A DNA stretch of 64,000 nt from JAJYUU01 sp036758685 (GTDB taxonomy: Bacteria; Actinomycetota; Actinomycetes; Streptosporangiales; Streptosporangiaceae): assembly GCA_036758685.1 (NCBI GenBank), contig DAIOWC010000002.1, positions 1-64,000 of the forward strand, given 5' to 3'. Made by a program: the position numbers and the translations under genes. Below, in pieces: positions 1 through 7,930 of the stretch; position 1 is the stretch's first letter; each line of letters opens with the position of its first letter. The notes beneath the pieces were generated by a model. The model made no database searches, had not been told where the DNA came from, and was given only the letters and a program-made list of their open reading frames with translations.

Positions 1-2
1 TG

Positions 3-460
3 AGTCTGCATAACTATCTCGCTGAGCATCCCGATGTCTTCGTTGGGGACGGCGCAACTTTCGGCGAGCGGCAGTTCTTCGTGGCTGAGCAGAACTGGCC
101 GCGCGGTCGCGGCTGGTACGAGTCCCTCTTCGACGGCGCAGACGGGGCCGCCGCAATCGGGGAGTGCTCTCCTGGCCACACGTGGGCCCACGTCTACCGC
201 GGCGTTCCCGAGCGGATATTACAGCTCATTCCGCAGGCACGTCTCATCTACCTGGTGCGGGACCCCGTCGCCCGGATGCAGTCGATGTACATGCATCAGG
301 TGTCGGCCGGCCGCGAGCGAGGCCGTGTGGAGGCCGCCCTGCTCGACGACCGCTACCTCTGGCCGAGCCGGTACGGGTTCCAGCATCGGTGCGTACCTCG
401 ATCACTTCGACCGCAGCCAGATACTCGTGATCGCGAGCGAAGTGCGTCCCCCTGCGCCCG
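3..460 (+). pseudogene. sulfotransferase fragment, frameshifted and 5'-truncated
   Basis: The reading frame is open from the window edge and reads SLHNYLAEHPDVFVG, then LIYLVRDPVARMQSMYMHQ, then DRYLWPSRYG. These are the N-terminal and central (3'-phosphate binding, RDPxxRxxS) segments of PAPS-dependent sulfotransferases. Around base 384 the homology jumps from frame 3 to frame 1, where it continues IGAYLDHFDRSQILVIASE; a one-base insertion (extra C in cagCatcggt) explains the shift. After that no family-like C-terminus follows. The 5' end lies outside the window. It is either a dead gene or a sequencing error plus a second lesion. Confidence 0.72.
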
Positions 461-841
461 ACCATGCGGTTTTAGTGACCTGTTACCGGGCTGGATATCG
501 CGATACCTTGGCGCCGTGGCGATCTTTAAACAGAGCGGCAGCGATCTGGGCTCGCCGCGCCTTAGATCGAGGCTTGCCACCCGGTCCACGTCGTACCTGC
601 GGCTCCTGTGGACGACTCCCGTGTTCATCGGGCTGATAGCCGCCGGTATCTACGCCATCGGCCACATGCTCGGGGAGCACACATCATGGCCGAGCGCACT
701 GTGGCTCGCCTGCTGTGCCGGGGCCGCCAGCGCGGCACTCGATGCACGCAGGATCCGCAAGCGCCGCGAGGCAGAGGGCGTGGCGCCGAAGATTCTGGAA
801 GATCTTCCAGATATAGCGGCCGGCGACTTATCGCTGCCTGC
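461..841. other. no supportable gene; remnant of sulfotransferase locus
   Basis: This 380-bp stretch lies between the broken sulfotransferase and the 3' end of the minus-strand cyclase-like gene. A plus-strand frame contains a hydrophobic stretch (LLWTTPVFIGLIAAGIYAIG) followed by a second one, but it has no start signal and runs antisense into the neighbouring gene. I cannot support it as a real membrane protein. Confidence 0.3.
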
Positions 842-1834
842 CTACGAGCGCTCCCACCATCTGAGCACCCGCATGGCGCGCAGAGTCACCCACACGGATG
901 GCTTGCCCGCGCCGTCGTCCATCTCGAACCACACGCGGCCAGGCAGGCTCCAGTCGAGCAGCCACGTACCGTCTTCCTGGCGCCTGGAGCGAACGTGATC
1001 GACCGCATCCCCGAGCCGGGGATCCGGTGCGGCGTCGGTCAAACCCGCAGCCGAGCGGAAGTAGTCCAGCGCCCGCAGGACGTCGTAACGCCACCGGCTC
1101 GGGTAAAGGAACGACAGGAACTGGGAGTCGGCCGGCTCGCCGGTGCTCGCGCGGCGGAACAGGCCGCGCTCCAGCAGGTACTCCTCGCCCGACTGTCGTG
1201 CCTCGCGCGACGCCGGCGTCCCGCCGGTGGCTCGCTCGTACTCCAGGAGCCCTTCGAGCACGTTGATGGTGCTGGCGAACGACGAGCGGACCGAGCCGTT
1301 CGCCCGCTCGCAGTTCCAGCCGCCGTCGTCCAGGCGCTCGCCCGTCAGCCGGTCGGCCAGGCGAGCGATATCGACACCGAAGTAGGCGCCGTCGGCAACG
1401 GTCCGGCCGTTGATGCACTCCTCGACTTCGCCCTCCCAGTAGGGCTCGCCGGCGTGGTCCCAGCGTGAGTTGGTGCCGACCAGCTCGACCGCCCGCCGCG
1501 CCCGGTCGCAGGACGGATCGAGGCCGAACTCCCGCAGCTGCGACAGTGAGAACGCCGTAGCGGTCCACGGCTGACCGACCTCCTGCCATTCGCGGAAGTC
1601 GAAGCCGCGGGGAAAGAACGCACCGCCCGCCCACTGCCCGTCCGCGTCCTCGCCGGACAGCAGCCGGGCACCCCAGCCCTCGGTCGCTACCCTGGCCCGC
1701 TCCGCCGTCCACTCCGGCTCCGGACAGTCGAGCAGGTCGCGCATCACCTGCCAGCGAACCGATGGGTCCGAACCGAGAAGCCAGTCGACCGTCGAGCCGG
1801 ACATAGCGCCGGAGCTGAGAGTAGCTGAGAGCAT
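842..1834 (-). CDS. prenyltransferase/squalene-cyclase-like alpha-toroid protein
   Basis: The 330-residue protein has repeated helix-rich units ending in DGGWNCE, DGTWLLDW and EDADGQWAGG. The QW-like G(x)W endings are typical of the terpenoid cyclase / prenyltransferase alpha6-alpha6 barrel. The catalytic DxDD motif of real squalene-hopene cyclases is not visible, so a binding or non-cyclase role is as likely as catalysis. An internal ATG (MSGSTVDWLL, at 1804) is an equally plausible start. It is single on the minus strand, 92 bp from the adenosine deaminase stop. The substrate cannot be inferred. Confidence 0.75.
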   Translation of the reverse strand: MLSATLSSGAMSGSTVDWLLGSDPSVRWQVMRDLLDCPEPEWTAERARVATEGWGARLLSGEDADGQWAGGAFFPRGFDFREWQEVGQPWTATAFSLSQLREFGLDPSCDRARRAVELVGTNSRWDHAGEPYWEGEVEECINGRTVADGAYFGVDIARLADRLTGERLDDGGWNCERANGSVRSSFASTINVLEGLLEYERATGGTPASREARQSGEEYLLERGLFRRASTGEPADSQFLSFLYPSRWRYDVLRALDYFRSAAGLTDAAPDPRLGDAVDHVRSRRQEDGTWLLDWSLPGRVWFEMDDGAGKPSVWVTLRAMRVLRWWERS

Positions 1835-1926
1835 CTGCGAACCTCCCGAGAAGGACGGCAGCCCTGGCGCCGCGTCAGTGACGTCGCAACGCTAGACGCG
1901 ATTGCGGACGATCTCCGACCGGAAAC

Positions 1927-2745
1927 TTACGGGGTCGCCAGATAGTTCGGCGAGGTCACGGCGGCAGCAGACCAGTCGGCGTCATCGCCCGCCCGCCGCA
2001 GGAGGTCGCGGGTTGGCTCGTCGCAGAGCGCGCCCCGCAGCCCGGCCAGGTAACAGGAGAGCGGGTCGACGCCAAGGCTGGCGGCGGCCGCGTAGTCCGC
2101 AGTCAGGTCAGTGCCGAACATCGCCGGATCGTCGGTCGAGACCGAACAGCTCACGCCCGCTCCGACCAGCTCGGGCAGCGGGTGCTCGGCCAGTGAGGCG
2201 ACGGCCCCGGTCCTCAGGTTGGANNNNNNNNNNNNNNNNNNNNNNNNNNNNNNNNNNNNNNNNNNNNNNNNNNNNNNNNNNNNNNNNNNNNNNNNNNNNN
2301 NNNNNNNNNNNNNNNNNNNNNNNGCAGTCTCGATCGGATAACCGCGCGCGATCTCCGGCGTCAGCCGGACGTGCACCCCGTGCAGTTCGCGGGCCTCCTG
2401 GGCGCCGTCGCAGTAGCCCTCGAATACCTCATCCCATGCAGCCCCCCGGCCGACGGGCTCGGCCGGGGTGAAGATGCCCTCCAGGTAGACAGCGCCATGG
2501 CTGGCCGCCTCGGCGGCGTAGTCGACAACCACCTGGCGGAAGTCATCCGCAGTCCGCAGCGCGCAGGTCGTCAGCCCCCAGACCTCAATGAAATGACGGA
2601 AGTCGCGGTACTGGTACAGGTCAGCGAGCCCCTCGGCCGAGTCCGCCGGCAGGCCGACGCCGTTGCGCCGGGCGATCTGCAGGAGCGTGCCCGCCCGGAC
2701 AGTTCCCTCAAGATGTACATGCAGCTCAATCTTGGGATAAGTCAT
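1927..2745 (-). CDS. add: adenosine deaminase, interrupted by assembly gap
   Basis: Hydrolytic deamination of adenosine/deoxyadenosine to inosine. The start MTYPKIELHVHLEG carries the metal-binding HxH, and the C-terminal SVSTDDPAMFGTDL carries the catalytic Asp pair. The run of 100 N (2224-2323) removes the region that should hold the HAGE motif and the histidine before CPxSN, of which only SN survives. Without the Ns only about 238 residues remain against about 330-340 for the family, so the true gap is probably nearer 250-300 bp. ATG at 2743-2745 overlaps the MFS stop by 4 nt, making it the last gene of the sigma-led operon. Alternative: a related adenine or 6-aminodeoxyfutalosine deaminase. 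Confidence 0.85.
   Translation of the reverse strand: MTYPKIELHVHLEGTVRAGTLLQIARRNGVGLPADSAEGLADLYQYRDFRHFIEVWGLTTCALRTADDFRQVVVDYAAEAASHGAVYLEGIFTPAEPVGRGAAWDEVFEGYCDGAQEARELHGVHVRLTPEIARGYPIETXXXXXXXXXXXXXXXXXXXXXXXXXXXXXXXXXXSNLRTGAVASLAEHPLPELVGAGVSCSVSTDDPAMFGTDLTADYAAAASLGVDPLSCYLAGLRGALCDEPTRDLLRRAGDDADWSAAAVTSPNYLATP
2224..2323. other. 100-N assembly gap (real missing sequence) in add
   Basis: Exactly 100 Ns, the conventional placeholder for a gap of unknown length. The flanks do not repeat each other and conserved adenosine deaminase motifs are missing, so sequence is absent here. Confidence 0.95.
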
Positions 2746-4046
2746 GAAACAGATTCTTCCGCAGCATCGCGAGCTGCGGCGACTCGGACGGACAGCCGCT
2801 CGGGCGGGAACGACGGCGCAGCCGGGCCAGTCGCGGCCGGTCCGCTCGACCACGCGAGGTGGCGGACGCTAGGCAGTGCCATCACGGCCAGGGCGGCCGC
2901 GGTCGACCAGACGGCTGCAAACCCCAGCACCGTTCTCGGGCCGAGGGCGAGGGCAACGGGGGCCGCCAGCGCGAGCCCCGCCGGGCCGGCGCCGAAGGCA
3001 GCCAGGGACTGGATCGAGCGAACCCGCGCGAGCCGGGCTGCCGGCACGTGCTGCTGAAGCGCGGTCCTCTCGAAGGATGCGGACACGGCCGAGCCCGCCC
3101 CCGCGGCCACGGCGGCGACGACCACCAGCGCGAAAGGCGCACTGAGGGCGATGGCGGCGCACGGCAGTCCGTATCCCAGCGTCGCCGCCACCGATGTCAG
3201 CATGGGGCGCCGTGGCCTGCGGCCGAGAGCGAGCAGGCCGCCAGCGACGCTGCCGGTGCCGTAGCCCCCCATCACGACCCCCCAGGCGGCTGGGCCGCCG
3301 GCGGTCCGGCTGGCCAGCAGCGGGCCGATGACCAGGAACGGTCCCCAGCAGAGCATGTTGATGAAGGTGAACTGCACCGTTGTCGGGGTGAGCCAGTGAT
3401 GGGCCCGGAACTCGCGCCAGCCGTCGCCGAGCTCACGCAGCACCGGCCGGCGCACCGCGGTCGGAGCTGCCGGGATGCGCAAGCAGGCCAGGGCGCACAC
3501 GCTGGCGGCGTAGGACGCAGCGTCGATCGCGATCACGACCCCCGGGCTGGCGGCCACGATGAGCACGCCCGCCAGGGCCGGCCCGGCGATCCTAGTCGCT
3601 GATCCGGCCAGGCTGAACAATGCGTTGGCGTTGACGAGCTCGCCGGCCGGGGTGATCTCGACCGTGAGCGCGCTGACCGCCGGGCCGAAGACGCCCTCAG
3701 CCGTGCCGACGACCGCCGAGAAGATCACGAAGAGCCAGACCTGCCGGCCGCCAAGCAGGAGCGTGGCGGCGAAGGCGGCCTGCGCGGCGCAGCGCGTGAT
3801 ATCCGCGGTGAGCATGACCGTCCGGCGGCCGTAGCGATCGGCGGCCACGCCGCCGGCGAGCAGCACCAGGAGCTGCGGCACGATTCGCGCGGCGAGCACT
3901 ACGCCGAGGTCGCGACCATCGCCCGGCAGGCGCAGCACGGCGAACGTGATCGCCACGATCGACATGGACGAGCCGAGCAGCGACGTCACGTAGCCGGCGT
4001 AGAAGACCCGGAAATTCCTGGCCCGCAGCAACGCGAGCCGGGTCAC
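2742..4046 (-). CDS. MFS transporter (MdtH/enterobactin-exporter-like)
   Basis: The 434-residue integral membrane protein has about 12 hydrophobic segments. It begins MTRLALLRARNFRVFYAG and carries the MFS loop motif AADRYGRRTVML after the second helix, a pattern common in MFS_3/TMEM175-unrelated drug or siderophore exporters. GTG start; its first bases overlap the upstream stop (4 nt), and its stop overlaps the add start (4 nt), so the three proteins are likely translated from one message. The adjacent adenosine deaminase makes a purine nucleoside or analogue an attractive substrate, but that is inference. Confidence 0.85.
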   Translation of the reverse strand: MTRLALLRARNFRVFYAGYVTSLLGSSMSIVAITFAVLRLPGDGRDLGVVLAARIVPQLLVLLAGGVAADRYGRRTVMLTADITRCAAQAAFAATLLLGGRQVWLFVIFSAVVGTAEGVFGPAVSALTVEITPAGELVNANALFSLAGSATRIAGPALAGVLIVAASPGVVIAIDAASYAASVCALACLRIPAAPTAVRRPVLRELGDGWREFRAHHWLTPTTVQFTFINMLCWGPFLVIGPLLASRTAGGPAAWGVVMGGYGTGSVAGGLLALGRRPRRPMLTSVAATLGYGLPCAAIALSAPFALVVVAAVAAGAGSAVSASFERTALQQHVPAARLARVRSIQSLAAFGAGPAGLALAAPVALALGPRTVLGFAAVWSTAAALAVMALPSVRHLAWSSGPAATGPAAPSFPPERLSVRVAAARDAAEESVS

Positions 4047-4633
4047 GGGGAGCTGCCCCCGGCTCGCCGCTGCCCTGACGGCGGGTCATCCCGCCGGTGC
4101 CGGTTCGTCCGAGCCTGTCCTGGGTCCCCGTCGCGGCCGGGTGGCGGGAGCAACGAGATGACCGCGTGTTCCAGCTGGTCCAGCAGCGAGGCGAGATCAT
4201 CGCCGGCGACAAGTGGGTGCCCGGTCGATACCCGGGCCATCAGGTCGGCCTGCCCGAGCGCATCCCTGGCCGCCGCGAAGGCGGCGGCCGCCGCCGCGCC
4301 CGACAGGGACCAGGCGAGGAGCTGGTCACGGGCCCGGAGCAGCGCCTCCGCCGCGTACTGCACCTGACCGCCGACAAGGCTCTGCAGCTCCGCGGCGAGC
4401 ATGGCCCGGCCGAGCAGCGCGACGAACTCATCGACACGGTCACACGCGTCAGCGACCGCTGCGGCCAGCACACCGGAAGGAACGGGGCCCGGCAGGCGAC
4501 GAGCTCGCGTGCCGACGTCGGCGAGGCCCGCCTGGAAGTCGAAGCCTGCGTCATTCCTGTCGATGAATGACCGACGCGACCGGCGGATCAGGTCGTCAAG
4601 CTCACCGTTGCCGAGGTTGTGATCGGGGGTCAT
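4043..4633 (-). CDS. unknown alpha-helical protein between ECF sigma and MFS
   Basis: The 196-residue protein has no recognised family. It has an acidic N-terminus with LDDLIRRSRRSF, an Ala/Leu-rich helical middle (about residues 50-150, one very Ala-rich stretch GAAAAAAFAAARDAL) and a charged, Pro/Gly-rich tail. I see no transmembrane helix, no signal peptide and no HxxxCxxC zinc anti-sigma motif. Position directly after the ECF sigma with a 4-nt overlap is where an anti-sigma factor normally sits, so a cytosolic sigma-binding role is possible but not shown by sequence. It also overlaps the MFS start by 4 nt. Confidence 0.7.
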   Translation of the reverse strand: MTPDHNLGNGELDDLIRRSRRSFIDRNDAGFDFQAGLADVGTRARRLPGPVPSGVLAAAVADACDRVDEFVALLGRAMLAAELQSLVGGQVQYAAEALLRARDQLLAWSLSGAAAAAAFAAARDALGQADLMARVSTGHPLVAGDDLASLLDQLEHAVISLLPPPGRDGDPGQARTNRHRRDDPPSGQRRAGGSSP

Positions 4634-5133
4634 TGCTGCTCCTGCATCAGTGAGTGCCTGAGCGCGGCCCGGGCCCGAGCCAGGTTCTGCCGGACGGCGG
4701 CCTGAGTCATGGACAGCGACGCGGCTATCTCCGCGGTGCCGCAGCCCTCAAAGTGCAGCGCGAAGACCAGTCGCTGCCGGGGCGGCAGGGTCGCGACCAG
4801 CGAGAACACCATCTCCTCCTCCAGGCGCGCCTGCACCTCGGCGGCAGAGTCCGCACTGACCCGTACCTCCGGGACGTCGGCCATGGTCTGTACCGACACT
4901 CGCCCCCGGCCGCCGGCCGCGACCGTGCGCAGGTAACTGCGCACGGCAACGGTTCGCAGCCAGGCGGGCCAGGCCAGCTCATCGCGCTGCCGGTCCGCTG
5001 CCCCCAGGGCGTGGGCGAAGGCGTCCTGCACGGCGTCGGCGGCCTCGGCCGGACTCGCGCCGAGGCAGCGCAGGTGCCACAAAAGTGGTGACCTCAGCTG
5101 CCGGTACAGGGCAGCAAAGTCCCGGTCAGCCAA
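4630..5133 (-). CDS. ECF-type RNA polymerase sigma factor
   Basis: The 167-residue protein has region 2 (FAALYRQLRSPLLWHLRCLG ... DAVQDAFAHAL) and region 4 (LPPRQRLVFALHFEGCGTAE, then an HTH ending AVRQNLARARAALR). It starts the operon with TTG preceded by GAGGCGG. Length is short but normal for ECF sigma factors. It lacks a SnoaL-like extension. It probably directs its own operon; no obvious promoter pair is visible in the 74 bp to the next gene. Downstream genes are an unknown helical protein, an exporter and adenosine deaminase. Confidence 0.9.
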   Translation of the reverse strand: MADRDFAALYRQLRSPLLWHLRCLGASPAEAADAVQDAFAHALGAADRQRDELAWPAWLRTVAVRSYLRTVAAGGRGRVSVQTMADVPEVRVSADSAAEVQARLEEEMVFSLVATLPPRQRLVFALHFEGCGTAEIAASLSMTQAAVRQNLARARAALRHSLMQEQQ

Positions 5134-5207
5134 CCGCCTCGCCTCCAGGCCAGAGCTCCTTCACCAACTAGGTGCCTGGTACCGGCCCGCCTGTGACATA
5201 CGGCTAG

Positions 5208-6338
5208 TCAGGGCAGGCGCTCCAGCAGGGCAACGGCCTGCTCGGGCCCGGGCAGGGCAATGATGTCGGCCCGTACGCGCCGCGCGGCGGCCCGGTAGGC
5301 CGCGCCCGCAGAGCCGATGGTCATGTCCATGATCGCGTCGGCCGCCTCCTGCGCCGTGAAGGTCATCGGGTCGAGTTCGCGGGCCGTGCCGAGCTCTACG
5401 CATCGGCGGCAGTTGTGCGGCTGGTCCGCGCCGAGCGGCATCAGCAGTGACGGGAGTCCGTGGGCGAGGGAGCCGATGAGCGTGCCGGAGCCGCCGTGGG
5501 CGATCACGAGGTCGCAGGACGGCAGGATCTGCTCCTGCGGGATGAACGACTCGATCCGGATATGGCCGGGCTGCGGACCGAACGACGCCGGGTCGAGCCG
5601 CCGGCTCACGGTCACCACGAGGTTCACCGGGAGATCGCGCGCGCCCGTGAGGATCCGGTCGAATAGCTCCCGGTGCGCGTCGAAGGTACCCAGGGTGAAA
5701 TAGACGGTCGGCCGCGCGCCGCCGCCCGAGGCCTCGGGCGCGACCCCGTCCGGCCGGCACCAGAACGTCTCGCCCGGCAATGGGTACCGGGGATCGCGCA
5801 GAATGGGCGGCGCCGGCATGATCAGCAGATCGCGCTGCAGGGTCGCGAGCTCCGGGTCAGGGGCGAGGCCGTATTCGGCCCGCAGCGTGTCGAGCGGTTC
5901 CGCGACGACGTCCGGGCGGATAAGACCGCCCGCGAGCAGCACCATCACGGTCGCGCAGGGAATCCCGAGCGTCTCCGCCGCGATCGCGGTGCCGAAGTCG
6001 ACCTCGTCCCGGACGATCACGTCCGGCTTCCGTTCGCGCGCGATCCGTCCGACCACCTCCGCGTGCCGTCGGGCGCCCCGACCGGCGAATGCCTCCCGCA
6101 TCGTGTGTTCCTCGCGCTCCGGATCCGGGGCGCTTAGCGGCTCGAGCTGCGACTCGGCTGCGCGAGGGCGGGGCTCGCTCGTCGGCAGCGCGGCGAAGCC
6201 GGCCGCGATGATCTCGTCTTGCAGGCTGCCCGTCCCGGCCACAGCAATGGTGTGGCCGGCTGCCTGCGCCGCGCGGGCGAAGGGGAGCAGGGGACGGAGA
6301 TGCCCGCTTCCCCCGATGAACGTGAACAGCATGCGCAC
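5208..6338 (-). CDS. GT1-family glycosyltransferase (macrolide/antibiotic type)
   Basis: The protein begins VRMLFTFIGGSGHLRPLLP, the N-terminal Rossmann strand and GHxxP of GT-B nucleotide-sugar transferases. It ends with the donor-binding signature VIAHGGSGTLIGSLAHGLP and DQPHNCRRC, as in actinobacterial UDP-/TDP-sugar:natural-product glycosyltransferases. The frame is open upstream to an ATG at 6398, but the GTG at 6336-6338 (or ATG at 6332) fits the family start. The acceptor is unknown, and no biosynthetic cluster adjoins it, so xenobiotic or macrolide inactivation is one possibility. Confidence 0.88.
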   Translation of the reverse strand: MRMLFTFIGGSGHLRPLLPFARAAQAAGHTIAVAGTGSLQDEIIAAGFAALPTSEPRPRAAESQLEPLSAPDPEREEHTMREAFAGRGARRHAEVVGRIARERKPDVIVRDEVDFGTAIAAETLGIPCATVMVLLAGGLIRPDVVAEPLDTLRAEYGLAPDPELATLQRDLLIMPAPPILRDPRYPLPGETFWCRPDGVAPEASGGGARPTVYFTLGTFDAHRELFDRILTGARDLPVNLVVTVSRRLDPASFGPQPGHIRIESFIPQEQILPSCDLVIAHGGSGTLIGSLAHGLPSLLMPLGADQPHNCRRCVELGTARELDPMTFTAQEAADAIMDMTIGSAGAAYRAAARRVRADIIALPGPEQAVALLERLP

Positions 6339-6449
6339 GCCCGGAGCATAGCCAGCCGCCGACTTCTTCGCGGAATTGTCCATCGTCGGCCGCGACAATC
6401 GTCGGTTTTCCAGACGGCCCCGGAGAGGGGGCCGCAGAGGGAGGTTGCC

Positions 6450-7190
6450 ATGAGTCTGCCCGACGTCGTCTCCCGCGAGGAGTGGCTGGCCGCCCGCCAG
6501 CAGCTACTGGCCGAGGAAAAGGAAATGACCCGGCAGCGAGACCGGCTGAACGCCGCCCGCCGGCGGCTGCCGATGGTACGCATCGACAAGAAGTACAAGT
6601 TCGAGGGACCGGAAGGCACGGTCGACCTGCTCGACCTGTTCGGTGGCGGCAGCCAGCTGATTGTCCAGCACGTCATGTACGACCCGGAGTGGGACGCCGC
6701 GTGCCCGTCCTGCACCGCCAGCATGGACGAGTCAACGCCGGCGCTGCTCGAGCACCTGAGCGCCAGGGGCACCGCCTACGTGCGGATCTCCCGCGCGCCG
6801 TACGACAAGATCGTCGCGTACCGGGACGCGCACGGGTGGTCATTCCCCTGGTACTCGTCCCACGGCAGCGACTTCAACTATGACTTCAACGTCACGCTTG
6901 ATCCAGCCGTGGCGCCGACCGAGTACAACTACCGGACTCAGCAGGAGTGGGCCCGCATCGACCCGGACTGGCTCGACCTGCAGTCCACCGAGGTGCCGGG
7001 CGTGAGCTGCTTCCTGCGCGAGGGAGATGAGGTGTATCACACGTACTCGACCTACGCGCGGGGCACCGAGCTCGTCGGCGGCCTGAGCTACCCGCTCCTC
7101 GACCTGACCGCTCTCGGCCGTCAGGAGGAGTGGGAAGAGCCCAAGGGCCGGGCCGTCGACTCGCGCGACGCGGATCCGAGCTTCCGCTAA
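6450..7190 (+). CDS. DUF899 thioredoxin-fold protein
   Basis: The 246-residue protein follows the DUF899 pattern: VSREEWLAARQQLLAEEKE, RLPMVRIDKKYKFEGPEG, then VQHVMYDPEWDAACPSC and SFPWYSSHGSDFNYDF. The CPSC pair sits where thioredoxin-like folds carry their redox cysteines. ATG at 6450 follows GAGGGAGG at about 6 nt, which decides the start over a longer open frame. It is divergent from the glycosyltransferase and convergent with the GNAT gene (4-nt overlap). The family's function is not established. Confidence 0.85.
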   Translation: MSLPDVVSREEWLAARQQLLAEEKEMTRQRDRLNAARRRLPMVRIDKKYKFEGPEGTVDLLDLFGGGSQLIVQHVMYDPEWDAACPSCTASMDESTPALLEHLSARGTAYVRISRAPYDKIVAYRDAHGWSFPWYSSHGSDFNYDFNVTLDPAVAPTEYNYRTQQEWARIDPDWLDLQSTEVPGVSCFLREGDEVYHTYSTYARGTELVGGLSYPLLDLTALGRQEEWEEPKGRAVDSRDADPSFR

Positions 7191-7789
7191 TCGAAGTCGA
7201 TCCGCATCACGACCCGGCGGGTGGACGGGCGACTGACGTCACGGAACCCGGCCGCGATGAACGTCGCGCGGGAGCCGACGTTCATCTCGCCCCAGGACAC
7301 CGTCTGCCCGGGCTTCGGAACCATCGGGTACGCCTCGACGGCCCGCGCGCCGTGCGCCCGCGCGTACTCGGTGGCCGCTGCCGCCAGCGGCCGGGTCAGG
7401 CCCTGGCCGCGGTAGCCCGGCCGGATCGCGAAGCATACGATCGCCCACACGTCCGGATCGTCCGGGTCCTCGGTCCGGCCGGCCCACGGCACCGGCGATC
7501 CGCGCAGGCGCCGGTAGCCGGCTCGCGGCTCGACGGCGACCCAGCCCACCGGCACGCCGTCGAGGTAAGCGACCATGCCGCTGGTGGCGTCCGCCTCCGG
7601 GTGGCCGCAGTCGGTCTCCTCGCGCAGCCGCTGCGCACGCTCCTCGACCGGCGTCCGGTACCAGTCGTGGTCACCCAGCTTGATCCGCTGGCACTGGCAC
7701 TTCGCCGCGGCACCGCGCCCGAATACCGCCTGGAGGTCTTCCCAGCTCGCCTGGTTGGCGGGGAACACGGACACTTCGAACTCGGCCAT
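7187..7789 (-). CDS. GNAT family N-acetyltransferase
   Basis: 200 residues with the acetyl-CoA pyrophosphate-binding segment FAIRPGYRGQGLTRPLAAAA (Q/RxxGxG/A type) and the preceding strand DVWAIVCFAI. N-terminal WEDLQAVFGRGAAAKCQCQRIK is shared with a group of actinobacterial GNAT proteins that have a Cys-rich N-terminus. Substrate unknown. The 3' end overlaps the DUF899 gene by 4 nt on the opposite strand. Confidence 0.85.
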   Translation of the reverse strand: MAEFEVSVFPANQASWEDLQAVFGRGAAAKCQCQRIKLGDHDWYRTPVEERAQRLREETDCGHPEADATSGMVAYLDGVPVGWVAVEPRAGYRRLRGSPVPWAGRTEDPDDPDVWAIVCFAIRPGYRGQGLTRPLAAAATEYARAHGARAVEAYPMVPKPGQTVSWGEMNVGSRATFIAAGFRDVSRPSTRRVVMRIDFD

Positions 7790-7930
7790 GGGTCGTGCCT
7801 AGCACACGTCCGCGGCCGGGTCGAACCGCGGAACCCGGCTTTTCCGAGACCGGGCGGGAGCGTCGGGACCAAGGGGACCGCAACGAAAAGGGAGTGAGCC
7901 GGCTGCGGCCGGCTGGGTAATCTGACGATC

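Noticed and set aside
461..998. Plus-strand frame with two hydrophobic stretches
   Set aside because: No start signal, runs antisense through the cyclase-like gene; hydrophobicity alone is weak evidence.
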